A stretch of DNA of 64,000 nucleotides from Mesorhizobium_L sp035547755 (GCA_035547755.1 DASZUG010000002.1:124001-188000), one strand, 5' to 3'. Shown: positions 40,616 to 49,928, counted from the first letter of the stretch. Translations and numbers: made by a program. Notes: generated from the letters alone by a model not told the origin.

Positions 40616-43465
40616 TCACCGCTTCGCCTCCCCGATCGCCTTCAGCACCCGCGTCGGCGTCGCCGGCACCTTGGTGATGCGGACGCCGGCAGCATGATGG
40701 ATGGCGTTCAATATGGCGGCGGCGGTCGGGATCAGCACATGCTCGCCCAATCCCTTGGCGCCGAACGGGCCTTCCGGATCGGGCACCTCGACGAGGATCG
40801 ATTCCACCGGCGGCATGTCGCCGATGGTCGGGATGAGATAGTCGTGCAGATTTTCGGTGCGGCCCGGCACATATTCCTCCATCAGCGCCATGCCGAGCCC
40901 CTGCGCGATGCCGCCCTCGATCTGGCCTTCGACGAGGAGCGGGTTGACGGCGCGGCCGACATCATGCGCCGCTGTGATCTTCACGACCTTCACCGTGCCG
41001 AGCTTCATGTCCACCTCAAGCTCGGCGATCTGCGCGCCGAAGCCGTACAGCGCATAGGGCTTGCCCTGGCCATTCTCGTCTAGCGGAGCGGTCGGCGGAT
41101 CGTAGCTTTCCGTCGCCTCGAAAACCAGATTGTCGGCATCGGCCGGAAGACCCCTGAGATCGAGATGGCGCACCGCGTCGCCCTCGCGCACCCTCAGCGT
41201 TCCCTCATTTAATTCGAGCTCCGCTTCGGTCGAGACATTGGCGAAGCGGAGGATTTTCTCGCGCAGGCTTCGCGCCGCGCGCTCCGTCGCCTTGCCGGAA
41301 ATGAAGGTCTGGCGCGAGGCCGATGTCTTGCCGGCGTCGGGCGTCACCGCCGTATCGGGGCCGAGCAGGCGGAAGGCGGCGAGCGGCAGGCCGAGCGCGT
41401 CGGCGGCGATCTGCGCCACCACCGTGTTCGCGCCCTGTCCGATATCGACCGCGCCCTGGAAGAGGACGACTGTGCCCGAAGGCGCAATGCCGATCTTCAT
41501 CGTCGACGGATTGGGCAGCGAGGTGTTGCCGCAGCCATACCAACAGGAAGCGACGCCGACGCCGCGCTTCACATCTTCATGGCTTGCATTGAATTCCTCC
41601 GCGTCGGCAAGCGCGCGCGCCCAATGGGGTTTCAGCGCCTCCAGGCATTCGACGATGCCGGGCGCCTCCATGACCTGCCCGGTGGTGGTCCTGTCACCCC
41701 TACGGAAGGCGTTTTTCAGACGGAACTCCAGCCGGTCCATGCCGAGCTTTTCGGCGAGGTCGTCATAGAGACATTCCTGCATGATGGTCGCCTGCGGCAC
41801 GCCGAAGCCGCGAAAAGCCCCTGCGATCGGCCCGTTGGTGTGGACGGCGCGACCGACGGCGCGATAGTTCGGCGTCACATAGGGGCCGGAGGCGTGCACG
41901 GGCACGCGGTTCGCCACCGTCGGCCCCCAGCTTGCATAGGCGCCGGTATTGAAATCCGCGTCGAAGAGCATGCCGGTGACGCGGCCCTCGGCATCCGCAC
42001 CGATCCGCGCCTTCATATGGGCTGGATGGCGCTTGGTCGTCGAAATCATGGATTCGGTGCGCGTATAGGCGAGATAGGCCGGCCGCCCGGTCTTGAGCGC
42101 CACGAGGCCGATCAGCGGCTGCAGCGACACGTCGAGCTTGGAGCCGAAGCCGCCGCCCGTCGCGGTCGCTATAATGCGCACCTTTTCCGGCGGCAGGCCG
42201 AGCACGATCGCTGTGTCGTTGCGGTCCATATAGGGCGCCTGCGTGCAGGCCTTGATGACGAGCGTGTCGCCATCCATGAAGGCATAGCCTGCTTCGGGCT
42301 CGATATAGGCGTGCTCGACATAGGATGTCTCGATCGTGCGCTCGGCCGTGACCGCAGCATTAGCAAAGGCGGCTTCCGGATCGCCGCATTCGACAAAACC
42401 CTGTGTGAGGATATTGCCGGCACGCTCCTGATGAATACGTTCGCAGCCTTCCGCCCGCGCCTCGGCGGGCGACAGGGTGTGCGACAACACGCGCCACGTC
42501 ACCGGAAAATCCGCCGGATCGATCGCTGCGATTGCGTCCCTCTCGCCGGCAATCAATGCCACGGCCTCGCCGCGGAAACGCGCCGCGCGTTCGGCAAGCG
42601 CCGGCTGGTCGGCAAAGGGCGCGATGACGCCGAAGCGGTTTGTTCCGGGGATGTCGGCGGCCGTATAGACGGCGACCACGCCGGGATGCGCGGCCACGAA
42701 AGCACCGAGATCGCCGAAGCCGAAAGAGGCGTGCCAATGCGGCGAGCGGATGACGAGGACGGAAAGCGCGTCCGCCGGCCGTTCGTCGGCGCCGAATTTG
42801 TCCGTGCCGGAAACCTTGGGGATGCCGTCCAGCCGGACCGGCGAGGCGCCGACGGCATGGCCTGCGGCGGGGGCGGCGGCCTGCCCCTCACCCTGCATGC
42901 GGGGAGAGGGAGGCGTCAGTGTCGCAGCCAATCCCCTTCTCCCCGCTTGCGGGGAGAAGGTGCCGGCAGGCGGATGAGGGGCAACGCTGCCTGACATTCG
43001 TTCGCCAGCCACATCCATCACCGCCGCAATGATCTTGCGGTAGCCGGTGCAGCGGCAGAGAACGCCGCCCAGCGCATCCATCACTTCTGCTTCGGTAGGA
43101 TAGGAATTCTGCTCCAGAAGCGCCGTCGCGGCGACAAGAAATCCCGGCGTGCAGATGCCGCATTGCGCCGCGCCGTGTTTCAGGAAGGCGGCCTGCAGAT
43201 CGGAAAGCCTGCCGTTCGCCAGCCCCTCGACCGTGCGGACGGAATGCCCTTCCACCGATGCCGCCGAGACAAGGCAGGCGCAGACGGGCTCGCCGTCGAC
43301 GATGACCGTGCAGGCGCCGCAATCGCCGGCGTCGCAGCCGATTTTGGTGCCGGTCAGACGAAGTGCATCGCGCAGCACGGCCGAAAGACGCTCGACCGGA
43401 GGGACAGCGACGACAACGGGCCTGCCGTTCACCTCGAAAGCGATTTCGGCGCGCTCCGGATTCAT
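40616..43465 (-). CDS. Mo-hydroxylase: fused 2Fe-2S and molybdopterin subunits
   Basis: This xanthine-dehydrogenase-family protein of 949 residues unites two subunits. Residues 1-155 are the 2Fe-2S part, with C44, C49, C52, C64 and the second cluster C102, C105, C137, C139. After a repeat-encoded linker (about 160-197), the Mo domains begin at VGASPVRLDGIPKVSGTDKFG. They include GGFGSKLDVSLQPLIG and GAFRGFGVPQA. They end with EGPFGAKGLGEHVLIP, where the Glu is catalytic. With the FAD subunit it would hydroxylate an N-heterocycle, here most likely nicotinate to 6-hydroxynicotinate. Confidence 0.88.
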   Translation of the reverse strand: MNPERAEIAFEVNGRPVVVAVPPVERLSAVLRDALRLTGTKIGCDAGDCGACTVIVDGEPVCACLVSAASVEGHSVRTVEGLANGRLSDLQAAFLKHGAAQCGICTPGFLVAATALLEQNSYPTEAEVMDALGGVLCRCTGYRKIIAAVMDVAGERMSGSVAPHPPAGTFSPQAGRRGLAATLTPPSPRMQGEGQAAAPAAGHAVGASPVRLDGIPKVSGTDKFGADERPADALSVLVIRSPHWHASFGFGDLGAFVAAHPGVVAVYTAADIPGTNRFGVIAPFADQPALAERAARFRGEAVALIAGERDAIAAIDPADFPVTWRVLSHTLSPAEARAEGCERIHQERAGNILTQGFVECGDPEAAFANAAVTAERTIETSYVEHAYIEPEAGYAFMDGDTLVIKACTQAPYMDRNDTAIVLGLPPEKVRIIATATGGGFGSKLDVSLQPLIGLVALKTGRPAYLAYTRTESMISTTKRHPAHMKARIGADAEGRVTGMLFDADFNTGAYASWGPTVANRVPVHASGPYVTPNYRAVGRAVHTNGPIAGAFRGFGVPQATIMQECLYDDLAEKLGMDRLEFRLKNAFRRGDRTTTGQVMEAPGIVECLEALKPHWARALADAEEFNASHEDVKRGVGVASCWYGCGNTSLPNPSTMKIGIAPSGTVVLFQGAVDIGQGANTVVAQIAADALGLPLAAFRLLGPDTAVTPDAGKTSASRQTFISGKATERAARSLREKILRFANVSTEAELELNEGTLRVREGDAVRHLDLRGLPADADNLVFEATESYDPPTAPLDENGQGKPYALYGFGAQIAELEVDMKLGTVKVVKITAAHDVGRAVNPLLVEGQIEGGIAQGLGMALMEEYVPGRTENLHDYLIPTIGDMPPVESILVEVPDPEGPFGAKGLGEHVLIPTAAAILNAIHHAAGVRITKVPATPTRVLKAIGEAKR
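42883..42982. repeat. RIME-like repeat inserted in the Mo-hydroxylase gene
   Basis: The outer arms GCCCCTCA and GGATGAGGGGC and the inner CTTCTCCCCGCTTGCGGGGA hairpin match the intergenic copies at 17784-17945 and 60073-60200. It reads in frame as about 35-40 residues (APHPPAGTFSPQAG, LTPPSPRMQGEG). It lies exactly at the junction of the 2Fe-2S and Mo domains. Confidence 0.85.
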
Positions 43466-44340
43466 GCGGCAGCCCTCCCTTCCGACAGGCCTTCAGGTCG
43501 ATCTCCGCTGGCAGCCCTGCGGATGGCCCGCGCCAGAATCTCGCGCGCCGCCGCCAGCCTGTATTCGGCGGAGCCGCGAACATCGTCGATCGGGGTGAGG
43601 CTGGAAAGTTGGCCGGGCTCTATCTTTTTAACGAACTCACCATCGATCCTTTGCCCGGCAAGGGCCGCTTCCAGCGCCGGCAGGCGTTTGGCCACCGCCG
43701 AGCAAGAGCCGATCGCCAGCGCCGCTTCCGCAATCCGCCCTTCGCGATCGAGCACGATCCGGGCCGCCGCCATGGCGATGGAAATGACGAGATAGCGGCG
43801 CGCGCCGAGCTTGACGAAAGCCGAACGGCCGGCGGTCGAGGCCAACGGCACACGGATCGCCGTCATCAACTCGTCCGGCCGAAGCGCGGTCTTGCGGTTG
43901 CCGAGGATGAATTCGGAAAGCGGCAGATGGCGCGCGCCTGCGGCCGAGCGCAGCTCCACTTCCGCGTCGAGCGCCATCAGCGCCGGAACCCCGTCGGCTG
44001 CGGGCGAGGCGTTGCAGAGATTGCCGGCGACCGTGCCGGTGTTCTGGATCTGGACCGAGCCGACCTCCCGCGCCGCTTCCTTGAGGCAATCGAAGGCATG
44101 CGGCAAATCGTGCCGGATAACGTCGCTCCAGCTGGTGCGCGCGCCGATGACGACGTGGCCGTCGGTTGTCGAGATGCCGCGCAGCGCCGAGAGGCCGTTG
44201 ATGTCGAGGACGTTTTCCCGCAACGGCCGAGCGCCCAGCGCCGGATAAAAATCCGTGCCGCCGGCCAGCACCTTCCACCGATCGGAAGCGAGCAGCGCCA
44301 GCGCTTCATCGAGATCGGCGGGTTTTGCGTAGCGTGTCAT
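43462..44340 (-). CDS. Mo-hydroxylase FAD-binding subunit
   Basis: This is a 292-residue FAD subunit of the CoxM/XdhB family. The FAD loops are VLAGGTDFYPALG near residue 30 and TVAGNLCNASPAADGVPALMALDAEVEL near residue 110. A longer frame begins at 44400, but the GAGGGCGG ribosome site supports the ATG at 44340 (MTRYAKPADLDEAL). Its stop overlaps the fused subunit by four bases. It passes electrons from the Fe-S centres to an acceptor. It is the first gene of the operon and is divergent from the nicotinamidase gene. Confidence 0.92.
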   Translation of the reverse strand: MTRYAKPADLDEALALLASDRWKVLAGGTDFYPALGARPLRENVLDINGLSALRGISTTDGHVVIGARTSWSDVIRHDLPHAFDCLKEAAREVGSVQIQNTGTVAGNLCNASPAADGVPALMALDAEVELRSAAGARHLPLSEFILGNRKTALRPDELMTAIRVPLASTAGRSAFVKLGARRYLVISIAMAAARIVLDREGRIAEAALAIGSCSAVAKRLPALEAALAGQRIDGEFVKKIEPGQLSSLTPIDDVRGSAEYRLAAAREILARAIRRAASGDRPEGLSEGRAAA

Positions 44341-44382
44341 GCGTCCGCCCTCGCGCCACGATCCCCGGTGAAGATCGCGGTC

Positions 44383-44408
44383 AAATTCATTCGTATGCAA
44401 ATGATATA
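44383..44408. promoter_or_regulatory. palindromic operator between Mo-hydroxylase operon and pncA
   Basis: The sequence AAATTCATTCGTATGC (44383-44398) followed by AAATGATATA makes an imperfect palindrome centred on GTATGC; the inner TCATT...AATGA arms are symmetric. Its left half matches the left half of the hyuA site (10626-10641) in 14 of 16 bases. It lies about 43 bp from the FAD-subunit ATG and 75 bp from the pncA ATG. Confidence 0.65.
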
Positions 44409-44482
44409 CACTGGCTGGAACTTGTCAAAGGATCGTTTTGCGGTCAGGCTCGTTTCGATTATCGGTGCGGATGGAGAACGGC

Positions 44483-45082
44483 ATGGCAGGCGAGGCGTTG
44501 ATCGTCATCGACGTGCAGAACGATTTCTGTCCCGGCGGAGCGCTAGCGGTCGCGGAGGGCGATCAGGTGGTTGCCCCAATCAACGCCCTCATCGCCCGCT
44601 TCGAGCATGTCATCCTGACACAGGACTGGCACCCGGCGGGGCATTCGAGCTTCGCCTCGACGCATCCGCGCAAGGACCCGTTCGGGACGGTCGCGATGCC
44701 CTATGGCGAACAGGTGCTCTGGCCCGACCATTGCGTGCAGGGAACAGAAGGCGCCGCGTTCCATCCCGGTCTCGACTGGACGAAGGCCGAACTCGTCATC
44801 CGCAAGGGATTCCGCCCGGCGATCGACTCGTATTCCGCCTTCTTCGAGAACGACCACGAAACGCCGACGGGTCTTGCCGGCTATCTCAAGGAACGCGGCA
44901 TCGACCGGCTGACATTCGCCGGCCTGGCGACGGATTATTGCGTCGCCTATTCCGCGCTCGACGCGCGGCGCTCGGGCTTTGCCGCGACCGTCGTCATGGA
45001 CGCCTGCCGCGCCATCGATCTCGGCGGCTCGCTGGCAACGATGACGGAGAAGATGAGGCAAGTCGGCGTCGTGCTGGCGTGA
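44483..45082 (+). CDS. pncA: nicotinamidase
   Basis: This is a cysteine hydrolase of 199 residues, the usual PncA size. The triad is D10 (IDVQNDFCPGG), K108 (IRKGFRP) and C153 (ATDYCVAYSALD). Metal ligands D48, H50 and H54... are in QDWHPAGHSSF, and WPDHCVQGTEGA is the conserved loop. The start at 44483 has GGAGAACGG upstream; an ATG at 44471 would add four residues. It hydrolyses nicotinamide to nicotinate. That product would be the substrate of the divergent Mo-hydroxylase operon, with which it shares an operator region. Confidence 0.93.
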   Translation: MAGEALIVIDVQNDFCPGGALAVAEGDQVVAPINALIARFEHVILTQDWHPAGHSSFASTHPRKDPFGTVAMPYGEQVLWPDHCVQGTEGAAFHPGLDWTKAELVIRKGFRPAIDSYSAFFENDHETPTGLAGYLKERGIDRLTFAGLATDYCVAYSALDARRSGFAATVVMDACRAIDLGGSLATMTEKMRQVGVVLA

Positions 45083-45089
45083 ACCTGTC

Positions 45090-46670
45090 TCATTCCATTC
45101 GGTCGAGCGCCTGCCGCTGGCGCTGCATCTCAAGGAAGATGCGGTAATCTCGATCGAAGGCCGGCCGCTTTTGCGGATCGGGCCTCAGTTCCCGACCCCT
45201 TTGTCCCATGCCGGCCGCGGCGGAAGCAAGATCGGGGTAAAGCCCGGCCGCCGTCGCCGCCACCATGCCGGTCCCGAGCAATGTCGCGTCTTCAACCGTG
45301 GGCTCTACCACGGTGCAGCCCGTCGCGTCGGCATAAAGTTCCATCAGCAGCGGGTTCCTGGCATGTCCGCCCGCGACGTGAAGCGTATCGGCCGCATAGC
45401 CTCTTTCGTTCTGGACATCGAGGATATGGCGGATGCCGAGCGCGATAGCGACCGCGGCGCGCCAGTAAAGGCGGCAAAGGCTATCGAAAGAGGAATCGAG
45501 CGGCAGGCCGCTAACGACTCCGAGCGCATGTGGATCGGCAAGCGGCGAGCGATTGCCATGGAAATCGGGCAGAATATGGAGGCGGCTGGCGAAACCCTCT
45601 CCCTCCTCGGACCGCAATGCCCGGATGCGCCCGGCGATCCGCTCATGCATCGTTCTGTCAGGCTCGCCTCCGGCGCCGTGCCAGCGGACGACATGGTCGA
45701 GAAGTGCGCCCGTCGCCGACTGGCCGCCCTCGCTCACCCATAGTCCGGGCAGGACCGCGCCGAAATATGGTCCCCATACGCCGGGAAAGCGGCGCGGCTC
45801 GCGCGTCATCGCCATGAGGCAGCTCGAGGTTCCCCCGACCAGTGCGAGGGAGCGTTCCGCCTCGCCGTCCCCGGCGAGATCGCCCAATGTGCCGAGCATG
45901 CCGGCATAGGCGTCGATCAGCCCGGCACCGACGCGGCATTCCCGCGACAGCCCGAGAGCCTGCGCCGCCTCGGGCAGAAGCCTCCCGACAAAACTGCCGG
46001 GCGGGCTTGCATGAAGCGGCAGCCGGCCGCAATCGATGAGGTCCGGAACACCCATTCGAGCGAAAAAGTCCTGCCGCCAGCCATCCTCATGGGCGAGATA
46101 GGTCCATTTGCAGGCGAGCGTGCATTGCGACCGCGCCAGCGAACCGGACGCCTTCCACGACAGGAAATCCGTCAGATCGAAGAAATAGCCGGCGTTTTTC
46201 CAAAGATGCGGCAGGTTGCGCTTCAGCCAGATGAGCTTCGGCACCTGCATTTCCGGCGACATCACGCCGCCGGTTGTATAGAGCACGGCATGGCCGGACC
46301 GGGTGCATTCGTCGGCCTCGGCGAGCGCCCGATGATCGAACCAGGCTATCGTGTCCCAGTAATTTTCGCCGCCGGGCGAAAGCGGCAGTGGCGCGCCTTC
46401 CCTGTTGCGGACGACGAGCGAGCAGGTGGCGTCGAAGCCGATGCCGCGAACATCCCTTCCGTCAATGGCCGCTGTTCGGCATGCCTCCCGCACGGCGGTG
46501 CAAACAGCCCGCCAGATGTCTTCGGAATCGTGCTCGGCGAAATTCCGTTTCGGCCGATTGATGAGGATCGGATGCGTTGCGCGGGCGATGAGTTTCCCTC
46601 GCCTGTCGAGAATACCCGCCCGGGCGCTGCCTGTGCCGACATCGACCGCACAGACGAGAGGCGTCATCAA
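45090..46670 (-). CDS. FGGY-family carbohydrate kinase
   Basis: This is a pentulose/hexulose kinase of 526 residues. AVDVGTGSARAGILDRRGKLIARA is the phosphate-1 loop. The second half has LALVGGTSSCLMAM and the adenosine-site LHVAGGHARNPLLMELYADATGCTVVEP. The general base Asp is likely in GAGLIDAYAGMLG. It is of the ribulokinase-like/FGGY group and should phosphorylate a ketose made by MtlK or the SDR. It is the last gene of the polyol operon and overlaps the HAD gene by four bases. It converges on pncA. Confidence 0.9.
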   Translation of the reverse strand: MMTPLVCAVDVGTGSARAGILDRRGKLIARATHPILINRPKRNFAEHDSEDIWRAVCTAVREACRTAAIDGRDVRGIGFDATCSLVVRNREGAPLPLSPGGENYWDTIAWFDHRALAEADECTRSGHAVLYTTGGVMSPEMQVPKLIWLKRNLPHLWKNAGYFFDLTDFLSWKASGSLARSQCTLACKWTYLAHEDGWRQDFFARMGVPDLIDCGRLPLHASPPGSFVGRLLPEAAQALGLSRECRVGAGLIDAYAGMLGTLGDLAGDGEAERSLALVGGTSSCLMAMTREPRRFPGVWGPYFGAVLPGLWVSEGGQSATGALLDHVVRWHGAGGEPDRTMHERIAGRIRALRSEEGEGFASRLHILPDFHGNRSPLADPHALGVVSGLPLDSSFDSLCRLYWRAAVAIALGIRHILDVQNERGYAADTLHVAGGHARNPLLMELYADATGCTVVEPTVEDATLLGTGMVAATAAGLYPDLASAAAGMGQRGRELRPDPQKRPAFDRDYRIFLEMQRQRQALDRME

Positions 46671-47380
46671 TGGCTCTCGCCGAGAGCGGTCACAAGGGAC
46701 GGCAGAAGAAGCATATCTTCAAAAACGGCGTCGGGCTCCAGGAGCGCCAGCGCCGCAGTCAACCCGCCGGCAAGCGCGTGGGAACCGCCGGTGAAGCCGA
46801 AGACCCGCATACCCGCCGCCTTGGCCGCCTCGACGCCAGCCGGGCTGTCCTCGATCACGAGGCAACCCTCGGGTTCGGCGCCCATGTCGCGCGCGGCATA
46901 GAGGAACAGATCGGGGGCGGGCTTGCCTCTTTCGACCATGGAGGCACTGTATATGTGCGGCTCGAATTGGTCCAATAGGTCGGTGACGGAAAGCGACAGG
47001 CGGATGCGCTCGGGCTTGCTGGACGAGGCGATGCAGCGCGGTCCTGGAAGCTTGCCGAGCGCCGTTTTGACGCCCGGTATCGGCTTCAGTTCGCGGCGGA
47101 AACGATCGTTGAGGGCGGCCCGCGCCTGCTCGAGATGAGCCGAGGTGACGACAAAGCCGAAATCGTCGCGCAGAAGCTCGATCGTCGTCGCCATCGAGCG
47201 CCCCAGAAAGAGCTTGTAGGCGGTCTTCTCATCCATGACATGGCCGGCACTCGCCATTACGTCGAGCAGGACGGCGATCGAGATCGGCTCGCTATCAACC
47301 AGCACACCGTCGCAATCGAAGATAATAAGATCGGGCAGCTTCAAGTTGTCGTGCCTTTCCGAGTCCTCCAGTTCCCTCAT
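46667..47380 (-). CDS. HAD-superfamily phosphatase, subfamily IA
   Basis: This is a 237-residue HAD hydrolase. Motif I is IIFDCDGVLVDSEP, motif II lies around CIASSSKPERIRLSL, motif III is the Lys of MVERGKPAPDLFLYA, and motif IV is CLVIEDSPAGVEAAKAAGMRV. The small alpha-helical cap after motif I marks subfamily IA, like sugar-phosphate or beta-phosphoglucomutase-like enzymes. In rhizobial smo operons such a gene accompanies sorbitol/mannitol use. The specific sugar phosphate is not known. It overlaps the genes on both sides by four bases. Confidence 0.9.
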   Translation of the reverse strand: MRELEDSERHDNLKLPDLIIFDCDGVLVDSEPISIAVLLDVMASAGHVMDEKTAYKLFLGRSMATTIELLRDDFGFVVTSAHLEQARAALNDRFRRELKPIPGVKTALGKLPGPRCIASSSKPERIRLSLSVTDLLDQFEPHIYSASMVERGKPAPDLFLYAARDMGAEPEGCLVIEDSPAGVEAAKAAGMRVFGFTGGSHALAGGLTAALALLEPDAVFEDMLLLPSLVTALGESH

Positions 47381-48168
47381 ACCGTCCTCAGCATGCCACC
47401 GTCGACGTGGTAGGTCGCGCCGACACTGTAGCTGGCGCGGTCGGAGCAGAGGAAGACGAAGAAATCGGCGAGTTCGGCAACCGTGCCGAAGCGCTTGATC
47501 GGCGCATGCTCGTCGGCGACCTGTTGCAGATAGCCCTCCCAGTCGCCGCCATTTTCAGCGGTCAGTTGTGTCGCCGTCTTGATCCAGTCCGGCGTCAGGA
47601 TCAGGCCCGGATTGACGGTGTTGACGCGGATATTGTCCTTGATCACCTCATTGGCGAGGTTCTTCGAGAACATCAGGAGCGCCGCCTTTGTGACGTTATA
47701 GATCGGCTCGTACCAGAGCGGCTGCACGGCGCAGATCGATGCATTGTGCAGGATGGCGCCGCCGCCGCGCTCGCGCATCATCGGCACGAAAGCGCGCGCC
47801 AGGCGGACGGCGGCCATGACGTGCAACTCCCAATAGGCCTGCCATTTCTCGTCCGGCGCCTCCATGATCGTCTCGTTGGAGCCGGTGCCGGCATTGTTGA
47901 CGAGGATGTCGGCGCCGCCGAAAGTGCTGTGCACCGCTTGCGCCAGCCGGTCCGTCCCTTCCACGGTCGCGACATCACAGGCGACCGGCAGCGCGTGGAC
48001 GCCGAATGTCCCGGCGATGCGTCGGGCTTCGGCCGCGAGCCGCTCCTCCTGCCGCGCCGCCATGACCACAGCGGCCCCCTCGCGCGCGAAGGCTTCCGCG
48101 ACGCCGAGGCCTATGCCGACACTCGCGCCGGTGATGACGGCGACCTTGCCCTTCAATCCGAGATCCAT
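47377..48168 (-). CDS. short-chain polyol dehydrogenase (SmoS-like)
   Basis: This is a classical SDR of 263 residues. The cofactor loop is VITGASVGIGLGVAEAFAREGA, LVNNAGTGSN follows, Ser is in ILHNASICAV, and Tyr-Lys are in YNVTKAALLM. The end is SVGATYHVDGGMLRTV. Its place between MtlK and the HAD/kinase genes fits a sorbitol (glucitol) dehydrogenase role as for SmoS. The symbol is not certain, as similarity is judged from context. Confidence 0.88.
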   Translation of the reverse strand: MDLGLKGKVAVITGASVGIGLGVAEAFAREGAAVVMAARQEERLAAEARRIAGTFGVHALPVACDVATVEGTDRLAQAVHSTFGGADILVNNAGTGSNETIMEAPDEKWQAYWELHVMAAVRLARAFVPMMRERGGGAILHNASICAVQPLWYEPIYNVTKAALLMFSKNLANEVIKDNIRVNTVNPGLILTPDWIKTATQLTAENGGDWEGYLQQVADEHAPIKRFGTVAELADFFVFLCSDRASYSVGATYHVDGGMLRTV

Positions 48169-48224
48169 CAGCCTCTCCTTTCAATCTCCCGAGCCGCCAC
48201 TCTCCGGGATCAAGAGGGGGAGAA

Positions 48225-49703
48225 TCACAGCGTGCCGGAAAGGTAGCGCGTCAGCGTCTCCTTCGTGCCGATCTCCCATAGCGTCTTCAGCGAATGGGTG
48301 AAAGCCGCACGGAACGTCTCGGAATGGCCGACTTCGCCGAAAATGTCATCCATCGCGAGGAAAGCCATCGGGTCGTCCTTCGCTTTACGTGCATGGAGTT
48401 GCAAGCGATCCCAGTTCGGGTCGTTGGGCGCGATTTCCTGGCCGCTGTCCGTCACGCCATAGCAGTAACGGCACCAGAGCGCCGATTCGAGCGCCAGTCC
48501 GGTCACAGGCAGGCCCTTTCTCAACCTGTCGGCGGTGGATGGCAGGATGAATTTCGGCTGCCGGTTCGAGCCGTCGAGACAAAGCCGGCGCACGGTATCG
48601 CCGATCTTCGGATTGGCGAAGCGATGCTTGATCCTGGCGAAATAGTCCTTGAGGTCCGTATCCGGAACCGGCGGAACGATCGGGATGATCTCCTCCGTCT
48701 CGACCTTTTCCAGGAAATCGACGATCAATGGCGCCTGCATCGCCTCGTGGACGAAATGGATATCCATCAGCCCGGCTGGATAGGCGATGATGGCATGGCC
48801 GCCGTTCAGGATGCGGATCTTCATCCGCTCATAGGGCTCGACATCCCTGGTCATAGTGACGCCCACCGTCTCGAAAGCCGGCCGGCCGGCGCTGAAATGA
48901 TCCTCCAGCACCCACTGCCTGAACTCTTCGCAGAAGACGGGGAAATTGTCGTCGATGCCGAACTCTTCGGATACCATCTTCAACTCGCGCTCGCCGGTCG
49001 CCGGCGTGATGCGGTCGACCATGGCGCTCGGAAAAGCGACATTCTCGCGAATCCACTTGCCAAGCTCCTTGTCGGCAAGATCGGCAAGCCCGGCGACAGC
49101 ATCGCGCGCGACCTCTCCATTGCCGGGAAGATTGTCGCAGGACATGACGGTGAAGGGCACGATGCCCGCCGCACGGCGGGCTTTCAGGCCGGCGACGATG
49201 AGGCCGAAGACGGTTTTCGGATTATTCAGGTTCTTGCCGTCATGGACGATTTCCGGATGGGCAGGATCGAAGACGCCCGTTGCCGGATTGACGAAATAGC
49301 CGCCTTCCGTGATCGTCATCGAGACGATGCGGATCGCCGGGTCGGCCAGTTGCCGGATGATCGCCGTCTTGTCCGAGGGTGAAAGAAATCCGATCATCGC
49401 GCCTGTGACGCGCGCGGCCGATCGGGCATTGTCCTGCTCCACGACGGTCGTCAGCCAGTCCTGAGCCTCCAATTTTTCGCGCATGACCTCGTCGGAGGGA
49501 AGCACGCCGGCGCCGATCAGCGCCCAATCATGGCCGCGACCGGTATTGAAGAGGTCATCAAGATAGACGGCCTGATGGGCGCGGTGGAAATTGCCGACGC
49601 CGAAATGGACGATGCCCGGGCTCAGACTGTCGCGGCGATAGGCCGGGACCGCGGCTTTGCCGGCAATCTTGTCGAGATTGGCAAGCGACAGCTTGATGCT
49701 CAT
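48225..49703 (-). CDS. mtlK: mannitol 2-dehydrogenase family protein
   Basis: This is a long-chain mannitol dehydrogenase of 492 residues. FGVGNFHRAHQAVYLDDL is the NAD-binding N-terminal loop, SAMVDRITPATG is the middle marker, and KIRILNGGHAIIAYPAG holds the catalytic Lys, Asn and His. The start MSIKLSLANLDKIAG is preferred to the longer frame from 49790, which runs into an intergenic repeat. It oxidises D-mannitol or a related hexitol to fructose. It is co-directional with smoK upstream and the SDR downstream. Related fructuronate reductases are a possible alternative. Confidence 0.92.
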   Translation of the reverse strand: MSIKLSLANLDKIAGKAAVPAYRRDSLSPGIVHFGVGNFHRAHQAVYLDDLFNTGRGHDWALIGAGVLPSDEVMREKLEAQDWLTTVVEQDNARSAARVTGAMIGFLSPSDKTAIIRQLADPAIRIVSMTITEGGYFVNPATGVFDPAHPEIVHDGKNLNNPKTVFGLIVAGLKARRAAGIVPFTVMSCDNLPGNGEVARDAVAGLADLADKELGKWIRENVAFPSAMVDRITPATGERELKMVSEEFGIDDNFPVFCEEFRQWVLEDHFSAGRPAFETVGVTMTRDVEPYERMKIRILNGGHAIIAYPAGLMDIHFVHEAMQAPLIVDFLEKVETEEIIPIVPPVPDTDLKDYFARIKHRFANPKIGDTVRRLCLDGSNRQPKFILPSTADRLRKGLPVTGLALESALWCRYCYGVTDSGQEIAPNDPNWDRLQLHARKAKDDPMAFLAMDDIFGEVGHSETFRAAFTHSLKTLWEIGTKETLTRYLSGTL

Positions 49704-49748
49704 TTCCTTACTCCGCTGCTCAGGGCAATCGCATATGGCTTGCCAGCA

Positions 49749-49865
49749 TACCCCACCCATCTCGCTTCGCTCGGTACCCTCCCCATTCAAGTGAGGGAAA
49801 AGCGCCGCCGCTGCGGCTTTCCTCCACCTTCGAGGGGGAGGTGGCCCGAAGGGCCGGAGGGGGTG
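49749..49865. repeat. palindromic repeat between smoK and mtlK
   Basis: The element runs from ACCCCACCC to GGGGGTG, with internal CTCGCTTCGCTCGG and GGCCCGAAGGGCC hairpins and the CCTCCACCTTCGAGGGGGAGG core. It closely matches the copy at 20941-21063. A short flanking segment is inverted as well: GCAATCGCATATG (49727-49739) and CATGCGATTGC (from 49876). It splits the polyol operon between transport and catabolic genes. Confidence 0.75.
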
Positions 49866-49928
49866 AAATTGTCACATGCGATTGCCCTGCTCCGTTACTG
49901 GATAGTCGTACCCCTCCTCCAACAGATG

